Positions 1 to 7,231 of a DNA stretch of 15,603 bases are shown here, one piece after another. Positions within the stretch are counted from its first letter, which is position 1. Every line of letters begins with the position of its first letter. The stretch lies in the NCBI GenBank assembly GCA_038880255.1, contig JAVZSA010000031.1, positions 1 through 15,603 on the forward strand, given 5' to 3'. The notes beneath the pieces were generated by a model. The model had not been told where the DNA came from. It searched no databases and worked only from the letters and a program-made list of their open reading frames with translations. Source of the DNA: ARK-15 sp038880255 (lineage in GTDB: Archaea > Thermoplasmatota > Thermoplasmata > Thermoplasmatales > ARK-15). The translations under genes and the position numbers were made by a program.

Positions 1-300
1 TACAAGAATAAGAAGAGATAAAATTGAAGAAATTATTCCTAAATTTATCATACCCTTTGCCCCTATCCTTGATGAAATGACTCCTGAGGGAACAATGGTA
101 ATTAAAAATACAAGACCTGTAATTGAGGTCATAATACCATATATTATTGGTGAATAACCCAAGGCCCTAATATAAAATATTAAAAGAAAGGATATTATTC
201 CATTAACTATTGAAATTAAAAATTGAATAATAATAAGTATTCTTATTGTATTTGAAAATTTTCCATATTTTGAAAATATTAAATTTAGAGTATTATTCAT
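1..300 (-). CDS. MFS transporter, N-terminal part (runs off the window)
   Basis: This is a partial gene: its first 100 codons are in the window and the rest lies beyond base 1. Read on the minus strand from the ATG at 300-298, the frame is open to the window edge. The product begins with about 18 polar residues, then two strongly hydrophobic stretches (about residues 19-43 and 53-73), and a loop reading SGVISSRIGAKG followed by another hydrophobic run. That loop matches the conserved 'motif A' between helices 2 and 3 of major facilitator superfamily transporters (consensus GxLaDrxGrk). It should be an inner-membrane secondary transporter; the substrate cannot be told from this part. The start is supported by a TATA-like element about 25 nt upstream, which would give a nearly leaderless mRNA. 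The gene is divergent from the DUF3783-like gene. Confidence 0.72.
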   Translation of the reverse strand, partial: MNNTLNLIFSKYGKFSNTIRILIIIQFLISIVNGIISFLLIFYIRALGYSPIIYGIMTSITGLVFLITIVPSGVISSRIGAKGMINLGIISSILSLLILV

Positions 301-320
301 TAATCCATAATTACAATGAT

Positions 321-335
321 AAATTAAATATTTAT
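321..335. promoter_or_regulatory. Shared AT-rich TATA element between divergent genes
   Basis: The run AAATTAAATATTTAT resembles an archaeal box A on both strands. Its centre lies about 27 nt from the minus-strand ATG at 300 and about 27 nt from the plus-strand ATG at 355. That is the spacing expected for leaderless transcripts in both directions. The spacing is the main reason for preferring the start at 355 over the one at 334, which falls inside the element. This is read by eye, without experimental support. Confidence 0.45.
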
Positions 336-354
336 GATCATAATATTTATTTCT

Positions 355-588
355 ATGACCTTTAGAAAAATTGAAGGAAATGAACAAGAAAAGGGAAAGA
401 AAGTGATATTACTGCATAATTTTAAAGATAGTGAAGTGAAGGAGTTCCTTGAAATGCTAAAGGGGAATAATCATCTTTCAAATTCCATTGTTGCAGTAAC
501 TACAGAAACTTCATTACAATGGAAGGTGATAGATTTGATGGAGGAGTTAATCAGGGAGGACGAAGAAATTAAAAAAATGAAAAGGTGA
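355..588 (+). CDS. Small DUF3783-like protein
   Basis: The product is 77 residues from the ATG at 355; an in-frame ATG at 334 would add seven hydrophobic residues but overlaps the promoter element. The body reads as a beta strand (KVILLHNF), a helix (SEVKEFLEMLK), a second strand (SIVAVTTET) and a final acidic helix (VIDLMEELIREDEEIKK). This order and the closing LxELxxED pattern resemble DUF3783 proteins, short cytosolic proteins found in archaea and some anaerobic bacteria with no assigned function. There are no cysteines, membrane segments or catalytic motifs. It sits directly before pantoate kinase, in the same reading frame, separated by its TGA stop and two codons, so the two are surely co-transcribed. 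No function is proposed. Confidence 0.7.
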   Translation: MTFRKIEGNEQEKGKKVILLHNFKDSEVKEFLEMLKGNNHLSNSIVAVTTETSLQWKVIDLMEELIREDEEIKKMKR

Positions 589-594
589 GATAGG

Positions 595-1428
595 TTGAAG
601 GCATTTTCCCCAGGTAGCATTACACTATTTTTTTCAATTAGAGACAATGCTAGGGAATATGTAAAAAGGGGATCAATTGGTGTAGGATTGGTAATAGATT
701 CTGGCGCAATTACAAGTGTGGAAAAATCTTCAGAAACAGAAATAATTGTAAATGGCAGACCTATGGAAAACACAGTTCAAGAAAAGATTTTAAAAAAATA
801 TAAAATTAATGCAAAAGTAAATACGAGAACATACATGCCAATATCTCAGGGCTTTGGAATGAGTGCTGCAGCAGCTGTATCTACATCATTTTCATTATTC
901 TATGGTATTAAAACATACTATGAATGTATTGAAATTGCACATAGAGTCGAGCTTGAAAGTGGTACAGGTCTTGGGGATATTGCAAGTATATCCGCAGGTG
1001 GATTTACATTAAGAATGAGGGAAGGTATACCTCCCTATGGTTTTATTGATAGAATTAAATATGATATTAATGATTTTGTAGTTTTGATAATTGATAAACC
1101 AATTGAAACAAAGGAGATAATAAAGCGAAAGGAATATAGAAAAAAAATAATCAAAGCAGGGGATAGGGCAATGGAATTTTTTTTAAAGGATAGGTCTCTA
1201 AAAAATGCGTTTAAGGTAGCTAGGAAATTTTCAAAAGAAATTTCAATAAATGAAAGTGAGTTGAATGAGATAATGGAAAAGGCAAAAGAATATGGGGAAG
1301 TAGCCCAGGTAATGATAGGAAATTCCCTTATAGGATTTGGAAAAAATGATGCACTTGAAAAACTATTTGAAAAATATGGTGAAGTAAAAAGATTAAAGAT
1401 CTATGAATCAATTCCAAAGTTAATTTAA
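595..1428 (+). CDS. Pantoate kinase (GHMP kinase family)
   Basis: Archaeal pantoate kinase phosphorylates pantoate to 4-phosphopantoate with ATP. Phosphopantothenate synthetase then follows, in the archaeal coenzyme A pathway that replaces pantothenate synthetase and kinase. The 277-residue product starts KAFSPGSITLFF, the typical N-terminus of the family (AFSPGHITGFF). It has the GHMP ATP-binding motif at residues 82-95 (PISQGFGMSAAAAV) and the conserved GTGLGDIASISAGG stretch near residue 128. The start is TTG at 595. No alternative is possible, because an in-frame TGA lies two codons upstream and the conserved N-terminus begins at once. A GGTGAG ribosome site overlaps the preceding stop codon, which points to translational coupling. 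Its CoA product fits the acyl-CoA-forming oxidoreductases nearby, but no link is shown. A mevalonate-type GHMP kinase is less likely given the N-terminus. Confidence 0.88.
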   Translation: MKAFSPGSITLFFSIRDNAREYVKRGSIGVGLVIDSGAITSVEKSSETEIIVNGRPMENTVQEKILKKYKINAKVNTRTYMPISQGFGMSAAAAVSTSFSLFYGIKTYYECIEIAHRVELESGTGLGDIASISAGGFTLRMREGIPPYGFIDRIKYDINDFVVLIIDKPIETKEIIKRKEYRKKIIKAGDRAMEFFLKDRSLKNAFKVARKFSKEISINESELNEIMEKAKEYGEVAQVMIGNSLIGFGKNDALEKLFEKYGEVKRLKIYESIPKLI

Positions 1429-1430
1429 GA

Positions 1431-1443
1431 AAATATTTAATAA
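1431..1443 (+). promoter_or_regulatory. TATA box for tpiA
   Basis: AAATATTTAATAA begins two bases after the pantoate kinase stop. Its centre is about 29 nt before the tpiA ATG at 1466. No good ribosome site precedes that ATG, so a short-leader or leaderless transcript is likely. Pattern recognised by eye. Confidence 0.45.
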
Positions 1444-1465
1444 GAATTATCATTATTAGGATCAA

Positions 1466-2140
1466 ATGAAAATCCCTTTACTTATCATAAACTTTAAAGC
1501 ATATCGTGAATCAATGGGTAGAAATGCCATATTAATATCTAAAATAGCTGAGAAAGTCTCAAATGAGACAGGTATAACTATAGCTGTAGCACCTTCCTCT
1601 GTTGATCTTGTAAAGGTGAAAGAGAATGTCTCAATACCCGTTCTTGCACAGCATGTAGATCCATTGCCAATAGGTGCATTTACGGGAAGTATAAATATTG
1701 AAAATATTAAAGATTGGGGAATAGATGGAATAATTATAAATCATTCAGAAAAACAATTGAAAATTTCTGAAATTGACTATCTCATAAAGGAATCAAAATC
1801 CAACGGATTGGAAAGCGTTGTATGTACAAATAATATAGATGTAACAAAAGCTGTTGCAGAACTTTCACCAAACTATATTGCTATCGAGCCTCCAGAATTG
1901 ATAGGTGGTGATATTTCAGTTTCAAAGGCTAAACCTGAAGTTGTACAGAATTCCGTAAAAATTGTGGAGAAAATAAATAGAGAAATTAAAGTGCTTTGTG
2001 GTGCAGGTATAAAAAATAGGGATGATGTAAAAAAGGCAATAGAACTAGGATCAAAAGGAATACTTGTTGCCTCTGGTGTTATAAAGGCAAAGGAAGTTGA
2101 ACTTGCAATTCTTGATCTTTTGAGAGGAATGGGTGAATAG
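1466..2140 (+). CDS. tpiA: Triosephosphate isomerase (archaeal type)
   Basis: Interconverts glyceraldehyde 3-phosphate and dihydroxyacetone phosphate in glycolysis and gluconeogenesis in the cytosol. At 224 residues it has the short archaeal form, against about 250 in bacteria and eukaryotes. The active site is visible: lysine 11 in INFKAY, histidine 93 in INHSE, and the catalytic glutamate 141 in AIEPPELIGG, followed by the mobile phosphate-gripping loop. The C-terminal phosphate site appears as CGAGI (178-182) and GILVASGV (198-205). The gene has its own TATA element, and its last bases overlap the ribosome site of the downstream membrane-protein gene, so those two form an operon. Confidence 0.96.
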   Translation: MKIPLLIINFKAYRESMGRNAILISKIAEKVSNETGITIAVAPSSVDLVKVKENVSIPVLAQHVDPLPIGAFTGSINIENIKDWGIDGIIINHSEKQLKISEIDYLIKESKSNGLESVVCTNNIDVTKAVAELSPNYIAIEPPELIGGDISVSKAKPEVVQNSVKIVEKINREIKVLCGAGIKNRDDVKKAIELGSKGILVASGVIKAKEVELAILDLLRGMGE

Positions 2141-2141
2141 T

Positions 2142-2471
2142 ATGGTGAAAAAGGAACAAAAGGAAGAGGAAATCGTTCTCCCCGAGCTAAATGAAAAGGA
2201 GTTTTTAGAAAAGGAAATTCATAAAGGAAAAAGTGTTGTTATTTCCTATTCTTTTGGTATTGGAATTGGTTTTCTTTCATCATTTCTCCAATACTTAGGC
2301 CTTTTGCCCATTTCTGCAATCCTTGGAATTGCATTTGCGTTCCTTATTCCATACATCTTTGGATATTTTGGAATTGTTGTTGATAAAAAATCTCTTACCT
2401 ATGATATTTTAGCATACTTTTTAGCATGGATTACATTTTGGATTGTGGGACTAAATCCTCCATTCTTCTAA
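2142..2471 (+). CDS. Small three-helix membrane protein, function unknown
   Basis: The product is 109 residues from the ATG at 2142. A GGGTGA ribosome site six bases upstream supports this start over the GTG at 2133, which overlaps tpiA. Residues 1-30 are highly charged, with many Lys and Glu. Three hydrophobic segments follow at about 31-52, 56-80 and 87-103, joined by very short loops, and the protein ends GLNPPFF. A DKK triplet sits between helices two and three. I do not recognise the family with certainty. Small three-helix archaeal membrane proteins of this layout include EMC6-like and other uncharacterised families, but no diagnostic motif is visible. It follows tpiA closely, and its stop overlaps the convergent cca gene by four bases. 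Confidence 0.75.
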   Translation: MVKKEQKEEEIVLPELNEKEFLEKEIHKGKSVVISYSFGIGIGFLSSFLQYLGLLPISAILGIAFAFLIPYIFGYFGIVVDKKSLTYDILAYFLAWITFWIVGLNPPFF

Positions 2472-3763
2472 AGTTCCCAAGGAAATTTATAATCTAGAAA
2501 CTTTGAAAGTTCACGTCTATTTATGGTCTTTGGATCTCTTGAAAACTCTATTTCTTCTTTATATTTATCCAAATCTTTTCCAATGCTTGCAGAAGATATT
2601 ATTTTCCTAATTGCATCCTCAATTGTTTTGTACTTTCTTTCAATATCAGCATAGAATTTTCCATCAATTATATACGGTCCATTAAATGCCTTTCCTTTCC
2701 ATTTTTTTATAAAATTTTCAGAATTTTTATTCCAAACTGGAGGTCCTTCATGCATTTCCAGGGCCGGTAGATCCAAATGATAAGCTTCAATGATAAGGTG
2801 CACAAAATCATCCACATAAAAATGAATTTTTGTTAAACCAAAATCATTCAAATTTTCCTCCAATAATTTTGAAAATTTCTTTATCTGTGTGTAGAGTATA
2901 TCATCAACCACATTCGGTTTAGTAACTTTTATGTGTAAAATTCCAACTCCTCTGGATTTAATTTTTTCAACATCAAATTCAGGATATTCATTTGGGAAGA
3001 AGAAATTAATTTTTGGGTTTTTGAGAAATTCCCTTGATGAGAATATGAAAATTGCATAATTTTTCATAGAAACCGCTGACGCAACATTCCTTTTTGGATC
3101 AGTTGGATCAATAAATGTTAATGGGGAATTAAATTGTGTTCCTTCACCATTTAATGAAATAAACGTTGTTTTTTTCCATTTTATAACATTCTTTAGCACA
3201 TTTAAAAATTTTCCATATTTTATAATAAGTAGTTCTGTTAAATAGCCAGAAAAGCCATCTATCTTCGCCTCAGCTCCATATATTCCCAAACCTTTTAAAA
3301 ATTGTTTTAAAAGTCTTACTTCATCCTTTTGCCATTCCTTTAAATTTCTAATAACAAACTCTGTATGGAAAGGTGTTCTATCCACAGAGGTAATTTTTCT
3401 TTTAGAGTCTTCAATTCTATAACATGGGACAATTTCAAAGAGTATATTTCTGTACTTACCCTTTATGTAGGGATGTTCTGCAAAATTTATTTCAGTTGAT
3501 TCAAGGATTTTTTTACCAATTTCAATTGTTTTCTCCTCTATATAACTTCTATCATATTTTGTTGAAAATCTAATGAAAATATCAACATCAGTATCCTTTA
3601 AATTTGTACCCTTGGCCAAGCTCCCAACAAGAATTGGATCAGCATCAACACCAATTAAATTAAGTTTAATTTTAGATATAATATCCTCGGCATTTTCCAA
3701 AAGAAATTTTTGTTCTTCTTCCGTTGGCTTTATTCTTTCCAATACATCTTTAATGAATTCCAT
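2468..3763 (-). CDS. cca: CCA tRNA nucleotidyltransferase, archaeal class I
   Basis: Adds or repairs the 3'-terminal CCA of tRNAs using CTP and ATP, without a nucleic-acid template. At 431 residues it is the usual length of archaeal class I enzymes. The nucleotidyltransferase signature GSLAKGT (47-53) is followed by metal-binding aspartates in DTDVDIF (D59 and D61). A third acidic position is likely in ILFEIVPCYRI near residue 110. The rest matches the central and tail domains of the archaeal enzyme in pattern (FSGYLTELLI, ATEVAS-like and EFSRDP regions). Its ATG lies inside the 3' end of nac in another frame, a 14-base overlap, so translation is probably coupled. It converges with the upstream membrane-protein gene, leaving no intergenic space. 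Confidence 0.94.
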   Translation of the reverse strand: MEFIKDVLERIKPTEEEQKFLLENAEDIISKIKLNLIGVDADPILVGSLAKGTNLKDTDVDIFIRFSTKYDRSYIEEKTIEIGKKILESTEINFAEHPYIKGKYRNILFEIVPCYRIEDSKRKITSVDRTPFHTEFVIRNLKEWQKDEVRLLKQFLKGLGIYGAEAKIDGFSGYLTELLIIKYGKFLNVLKNVIKWKKTTFISLNGEGTQFNSPLTFIDPTDPKRNVASAVSMKNYAIFIFSSREFLKNPKINFFFPNEYPEFDVEKIKSRGVGILHIKVTKPNVVDDILYTQIKKFSKLLEENLNDFGLTKIHFYVDDFVHLIIEAYHLDLPALEMHEGPPVWNKNSENFIKKWKGKAFNGPYIIDGKFYADIERKYKTIEDAIRKIISSASIGKDLDKYKEEIEFSRDPKTINRRELSKFLDYKFPWEL

Positions 3764-4097
3764 GTTTTTTCATCAATTCAATTATTGCATCTGCAGGCTT
3801 TCCATTTACACTTTTCAAAGTTTCAATTACTTCTTCTCTAGTTGCACCGGTTTGTTCCATCACAATTTTAATATCTTCCTCAGAGAAGGGCAATTTTTCC
3901 TTTTCCAATTCTTCTATATCCCCCATAATCTGTACTATTTTTTGACCTTGAACTTCCACTATTGTTACCTTTGGATTTTTTATTTTATAGTCTTTTGATA
4001 TTCCCTTAATGAGAACTTCTGTAGCATCAATGTCCACTGTTTTCATACCCATTTGCTTTATCATTCTCTGTATTTGCCTGTCATTTATCCTCATCAT
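3750..4097 (-). CDS. nac: Nascent polypeptide-associated complex protein (archaeal NAC)
   Basis: Archaeal NAC is a ribosome-associated chaperone that forms a homodimer and binds nascent chains, related to the eukaryotic alpha-NAC. The 115-residue product has the expected order: a basic N-terminus (NDRQIQRMIKQMGMK), a NAC beta-barrel core at about 20-60 (VEVLIKG-like strand, then KVTIVEVQGQKIVQIMG), an acidic linker, and a C-terminal UBA domain at about 73-112 (EEDIKIVMEQTGATREEVIETL). Two ATGs are adjacent, at 4097 and 4094; either could be used. A TATA-like element about 25 nt upstream suggests a leaderless transcript. It is first in an operon with cca, downstream of but separate from the korD1-A1-B1 genes. 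Confidence 0.93.
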   Translation of the reverse strand: MMRINDRQIQRMIKQMGMKTVDIDATEVLIKGISKDYKIKNPKVTIVEVQGQKIVQIMGDIEELEKEKLPFSEEDIKIVMEQTGATREEVIETLKSVNGKPADAIIELMKKHGIH

Positions 4098-4118
4098 TAT
4101 TAATATGTATTACCCCGT

Positions 4119-4132
4119 CTTATTAAAAATTT
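4119..4132 (-). promoter_or_regulatory. TATA box for nac-cca
   Basis: On the minus strand this reads AAATTTTTAATAAG, an archaeal box-A-like sequence centred about 28 nt before the first nac ATG. It lies in the 81-bp gap after korB1 and gives nac-cca a promoter of its own. Judged by eye. Confidence 0.4.
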
Positions 4133-4178
4133 AGCTTAATATGCAATAAATTTCATAAAGATTTCAATCCATTTTAAA

Positions 4179-5009
4179 TTATTCTTTTGGTCCCTTTACT
4201 TGTGTTTCCATCATAATTTCTCCATACACATTTCTATTTCTTTTAACGAGTTCTCCAATAACATAGATACCCTTAGTATTAATATCTATAATATCATAGG
4301 GTGAAGTAACGTCAAAGCTCATTTTATTTACTGGTATTGAATGATCTTTTATCCATCTAAGATGGAAAACAGGATCACCCATTCTATTCCTTCTTCCGAA
4401 ATTTACTGGACATTGTGAAACAACTTCGATGAATGAAAAACCTTTTGTCAACATTGCTTCTTTAATACTTTTCACAAGCTGGTTTGGATGAGCGGTAGTC
4501 CACCTAGCAACATAGTTGGCACCCGCTGCTGCGATGAGTTCTGCCGGGGCAAAAGGATACTCTTTTTGACCATAAGGTGTGGTGGTAGTAATCATATTAT
4601 ATGGTGTTGTTGGTGCCATTTGGCCTCCTGTGAGCCCATAATTTGAATTGTTAACAAGTATTACCTTTATATCAATGTTTCTTCTAGCTGCATGGATTGT
4701 GTGATTACCACCTATGGCAAAAAGATCACCATCACCACTAATAACTACAACATTCAAATCTGGTCTAGCCAATTTAACACCAGTTGCAAAGGCAATTGCT
4801 CTACCATGTGTTGTATGAATTGAATCAGCATTTATATATCCTGGCAATCTCCCTGTACACCCTATACCACTAACAAATATTGTTTTATTCAAATCAATAT
4901 TTAGATCGTTAAATGCTTTGTAAAGGCAGTTCATTATAGTTCCAAGGCCACATCCAGGACAAAATTGGTGAGGCCACCTATCCTTTCTATAAAAGTCAAA
5001 AAATTCCAT
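4179..5009 (-). CDS. korB: 2-oxoacid:ferredoxin oxidoreductase, beta subunit (set 1)
   Basis: The beta subunit binds thiamine diphosphate and one [4Fe-4S] cluster, and with alpha oxidises 2-oxoacids with CoA to acyl-CoA, CO2 and reduced ferredoxin. The 276-residue product has the cluster cysteines at 17, 20, 51 and 200 (FCPGCG, GIGCTG, SQCPVNFG). The ThDP/Mg signature is GDGD (92-95) followed by NN (120-121), plus HTTHGRAIAFATG, as in 2-oxoglutarate-type KorB. A strong GAGGAGG ribosome site lies at 5021-5027, inside korA1. It is last in korD1-korA1-korB1, and no gamma subunit gene follows; the next gene is nac. The substrate could be 2-oxoglutarate or a branched-chain or other 2-oxoacid; sequence alone does not decide. 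Confidence 0.92.
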   Translation of the reverse strand: MEFFDFYRKDRWPHQFCPGCGLGTIMNCLYKAFNDLNIDLNKTIFVSGIGCTGRLPGYINADSIHTTHGRAIAFATGVKLARPDLNVVVISGDGDLFAIGGNHTIHAARRNIDIKVILVNNSNYGLTGGQMAPTTPYNMITTTTPYGQKEYPFAPAELIAAAGANYVARWTTAHPNQLVKSIKEAMLTKGFSFIEVVSQCPVNFGRRNRMGDPVFHLRWIKDHSIPVNKMSFDVTSPYDIIDINTKGIYVIGELVKRNRNVYGEIMMETQVKGPKE

Positions 5010-5012
5010 AAT

Positions 5013-6086
5013 TTATAGCACCTCCTCAATTTGGGATGGTTTAGGTACTTCGCCACCAATTAAATTAATAGATTTGAAGTCTTCAGCACCATATTTCCTA
5101 CCTACTCTTTCTACTTCCATTCCATATCCTCTTAAATTCATTTCCAATACTATTATTTTTTTACCTTTAACAATATTCTTAAATTTACTTTCTGGGAAAG
5201 GCCATAGTGTCCTTGGCCTAAACAATCCCACATCCCTATGTCTCTTTAATATTGGATATACTGCCCTTGAGGATATACCATAGGAAACAATAATTGTTTT
5301 TGCATCAGGGTTTATTATTTCAACATCTGAAATTATCTCCTCATTTTTTATTATTTTATTTACTAATCTAGTAACAAGTTCCCTATGTACCTTAATATCA
5401 TTTGTTATAGGATAACCTTTGAAATTATGTGTTAATCCTGTCACCGCTACCCTAAAACCATAACCTACCGGTACAAAGGATGGGACCATGTTAATTTCTA
5501 CCTGGTTAAAATCAAAAATTTCCAAATGTTCGGGGACTTCAATTTTTTCTACCATATGGGCCAGTTCTGCATCTGAAAGAATTATCACAGGGTTCCTAAA
5601 TGTAATTGCAAGATTAAATGCCCTTATTGTTAAATCAAATAATTCTTGAACAGAATTTGGTGAAAGTACAATTGTCTCATAATCTCCATGGGAACCAAAT
5701 CTACTCTGTAAAACATCGCCTTGAGCTACTATTGTTGGTTGGCCAGTAGAAGGTCCACCCCTCATAACATCTACAATCACTATTGGTGTTTCTGTCATTG
5801 CTGCATAACCAATATTTTCCTGCATTAAAGAAAATCCTGGGCCTGATGTGGCAGTCATTGCCTTTTTTCCAGTTAATGCAGCTCCTATAATTGCTGATAT
5901 TGCAGATAGTTCATCTTCCATTTGTATAAATACACCCCCTTCTTCTGGCATTTTTATTGCCATATATTCCATCAATTCACTTGAAGGTGTAATTGGATAT
6001 CCTGCATAAAATCTACAACCAGCAATCAATGCGGCTTCAGCTGTAGCAATATTTCCTGCCAAAAAATATCTACCAGGAGTTAACAT
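5013..6086 (-). CDS. korA: 2-oxoacid:ferredoxin oxidoreductase, alpha subunit (set 1)
   Basis: The alpha subunit supplies the pyrimidine-side contacts for thiamine diphosphate and the 2-oxoacid pocket. The 357-residue product carries the alpha hallmark YPITPSSE (30-37), a conserved MEDELSAI stretch with the glutamate expected to activate ThDP, TATSGPGFSLM, and RGGPSTGQPT. The C-terminal third is the Rossmann-like domain II, ending with the LRPRTLWPFP-type segment. The ATG at 6086 is two bases after the korD1 stop, with AGGTGAT just upstream. It is a paralogue of korA2 in the right-hand operon (380 residues), with the same motifs but clearly diverged, so this is not a recent duplicate. 2-oxoglutarate is the family default; the actual substrate is open. 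Confidence 0.92.
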   Translation of the reverse strand: MLTPGRYFLAGNIATAEAALIAGCRFYAGYPITPSSELMEYMAIKMPEEGGVFIQMEDELSAISAIIGAALTGKKAMTATSGPGFSLMQENIGYAAMTETPIVIVDVMRGGPSTGQPTIVAQGDVLQSRFGSHGDYETIVLSPNSVQELFDLTIRAFNLAITFRNPVIILSDAELAHMVEKIEVPEHLEIFDFNQVEINMVPSFVPVGYGFRVAVTGLTHNFKGYPITNDIKVHRELVTRLVNKIIKNEEIISDVEIINPDAKTIIVSYGISSRAVYPILKRHRDVGLFRPRTLWPFPESKFKNIVKGKKIIVLEMNLRGYGMEVERVGRKYGAEDFKSINLIGGEVPKPSQIEEVL

Positions 6087-6088
6087 AT

Positions 6089-6322
6089 TTAATCACCTTT
6101 AAATTCAATCGCATGTTCCGGACATGTAAGCCAACAAATTTCACATAGAGGTTTTCCCCCCATTGGTATTTTATAATTTGTACAATATTCACTATTTTTA
6201 ACAATAGCTGTTATATATCCCCTATGTGAAATTTCCTTACCCCTTTCAAAAACCTTTTTTGGACAAACCTCAATACATAGATTACAACCTTTACAATAAT
6301 CGCCATTTATTATAGGATACAT
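6089..6322 (-). CDS. korD: Ferredoxin-type delta subunit (set 1), unusual second cluster motif
   Basis: A 77-residue two-cluster ferredoxin, expected to carry electrons from the korB1 cluster to external ferredoxin or another acceptor. The first motif is canonical: C10-x2-C13-x2-C16-x3-C20-P. The second is not: C47-x12-C60-x2-C63-x3-C67-P, with a ten-residue insertion (TNYKIPMGGK region) between the first two ligands compared with the usual C-x2-C. All four ligands remain, so a [4Fe-4S] cluster is plausible. It leads the korD1-A1-B1 transcript. A TATA element about 25 nt before the ATG and no ribosome site indicate leaderless translation. It is shorter than korD2 because it lacks the approximately 30-residue N-terminal extension. 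Assignment as KorD rests on its neighbours. Confidence 0.85.
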   Translation of the reverse strand: MYPIINGDYCKGCNLCIEVCPKKVFERGKEISHRGYITAIVKNSEYCTNYKIPMGGKPLCEICWLTCPEHAIEFKGD

Positions 6323-6340
6323 AAGGCCTAAAATGACATA

Positions 6341-6355
6341 AAAAATATAAATTTA
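6341..6355 (-). promoter_or_regulatory. TATA box for korD1-korA1-korB1
   Basis: On the minus strand this reads TAAATTTATATTTTT, a strong box-A-like element. It is centred about 26 nt before the korD1 ATG and implies a leaderless mRNA. It sits in the 123-bp AT-rich gap that separates the eight-gene operon from this three-gene set. The gap also has T-rich runs downstream of etfB that could end transcription, and no other gene is visible in it. Confidence 0.5.
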
Positions 6356-6445
6356 TCTTAGAATAAATTTTAAAAATTCAACAATTTTTTTAAAAGAAAA
6401 TTAAAGATTAAAATATAATTAAATCAAATATTTTTATCATATAAT

Positions 6446-7231
6446 TTATTTAATAGAATTCAATATTTCATATAATTTTTCAGCCTGTTCCTCCGGAGTC
6501 CCTTCTATAAAATTCTTTTTCCTTTTAGGTGGTTCCACCTCAATAAATTTGTTAACAAAAGTATATGAACCCTTTAAACCAACTAATTCTTCATTAAGTT
6601 CAAGATCTTTTGTATTCCAGATTTTTACCTTAAACTCCTTATCTGCCCATCTTTTTCTTCTAAAGTCAGGAAATCTTGGTTGATTTGTACCGAGCTCAAC
6701 ACTTATTACAGAGGGCATTGGTAATTTTACAATCTCATATCCGCCACGTATACTCCTCTTTGCAATAATTTCATTACCATTTATTTCAATATTTGAAACA
6801 TAGAGTGCTTGAGGGAGATCAAGGAATTCGGCTACTTGAGAAGGAACTTGGCCTAAACCCGCGTCAGATGATTCTTCTCCAAGAAGTATAATATCATAAT
6901 TACCAATTTTTCTTATTGCAGTAGCTAAAGTAAGAGATGTAGGAAATGTATCCGAACCTGCAAATGCTTTATCCGAAAGAAGAATAGCATCATCTGCCCC
7001 CATGGCTATTCCAATCTTTAAAAATGGTTCAAAAAACATCGGGCCCATTGAAAGCAATATTACATTTCCACCATATTTTTCCTTTAATCTAAGAGCATAT
7101 TCTATGGCATTTTTATCAGCTTCATTAATTTGATTTTCAGCTTTTGATCTGTCCAGTGTTTTTGTAATAGGATCAAATGTAACGTCCTCAGTTTTTGGTA
7201 CCACTTTTACACATACAATAATATTTCTCAT
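6446..7231 (-). CDS. etfB: Electron transfer flavoprotein, beta subunit
   Basis: EtfB pairs with EtfA to move electrons between a flavin dehydrogenase and another redox partner; in bifurcating Etfs, EtfB binds the bifurcating FAD instead of AMP. The 261-residue product has the family N-terminus (IIVCVKVVPK), INEADKNAIEYAL (35-47), SMGP (61-64), MGADDAILL (77-85) and DIILLGEESSD. The nucleotide-binding stretch reads DAGLGQVPSQVAEFLDLPQ (123-141). This aligns with DGDTAQVGPQIAE of bifurcating EtfB better than with the NQTGQM of AMP-type EtfB, but the usual GP pair is PS. The ATG overlaps the etfA stop (ATGA), with a GAGGGAGAAAA ribosome site. It is the last gene of the eight-gene operon. The order etfA-etfB is the reverse of the common bacterial order. 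Confidence 0.92.
   Translation of the reverse strand: MRNIIVCVKVVPKTEDVTFDPITKTLDRSKAENQINEADKNAIEYALRLKEKYGGNVILLSMGPMFFEPFLKIGIAMGADDAILLSDKAFAGSDTFPTSLTLATAIRKIGNYDIILLGEESSDAGLGQVPSQVAEFLDLPQALYVSNIEINGNEIIAKRSIRGGYEIVKLPMPSVISVELGTNQPRFPDFRRKRWADKEFKVKIWNTKDLELNEELVGLKGSYTFVNKFIEVEPPKRKKNFIEGTPEEQAEKLYEILNSIK

Noticed and set aside
471..773. 100-residue open frame antisense to the DUF3783-like and pantoate kinase genes
   Set aside because: It lies wholly opposite two genes with recognisable family motifs, and its product has no recognisable pattern.
3573..3998. 141-residue plus-strand frame across cca and nac
   Set aside because: It overlaps two well-supported minus-strand genes; its hydrophobic, Phe/Tyr/Cys-rich product is typical of the complement of A-rich coding DNA.
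6323..6445. Possible small gene or structured RNA in the gap between etfB and korD1
   Set aside because: The stretch is nearly pure A/T with no stable stem, no tRNA-like pattern and no coding frame; only a promoter and T-rich runs are seen.
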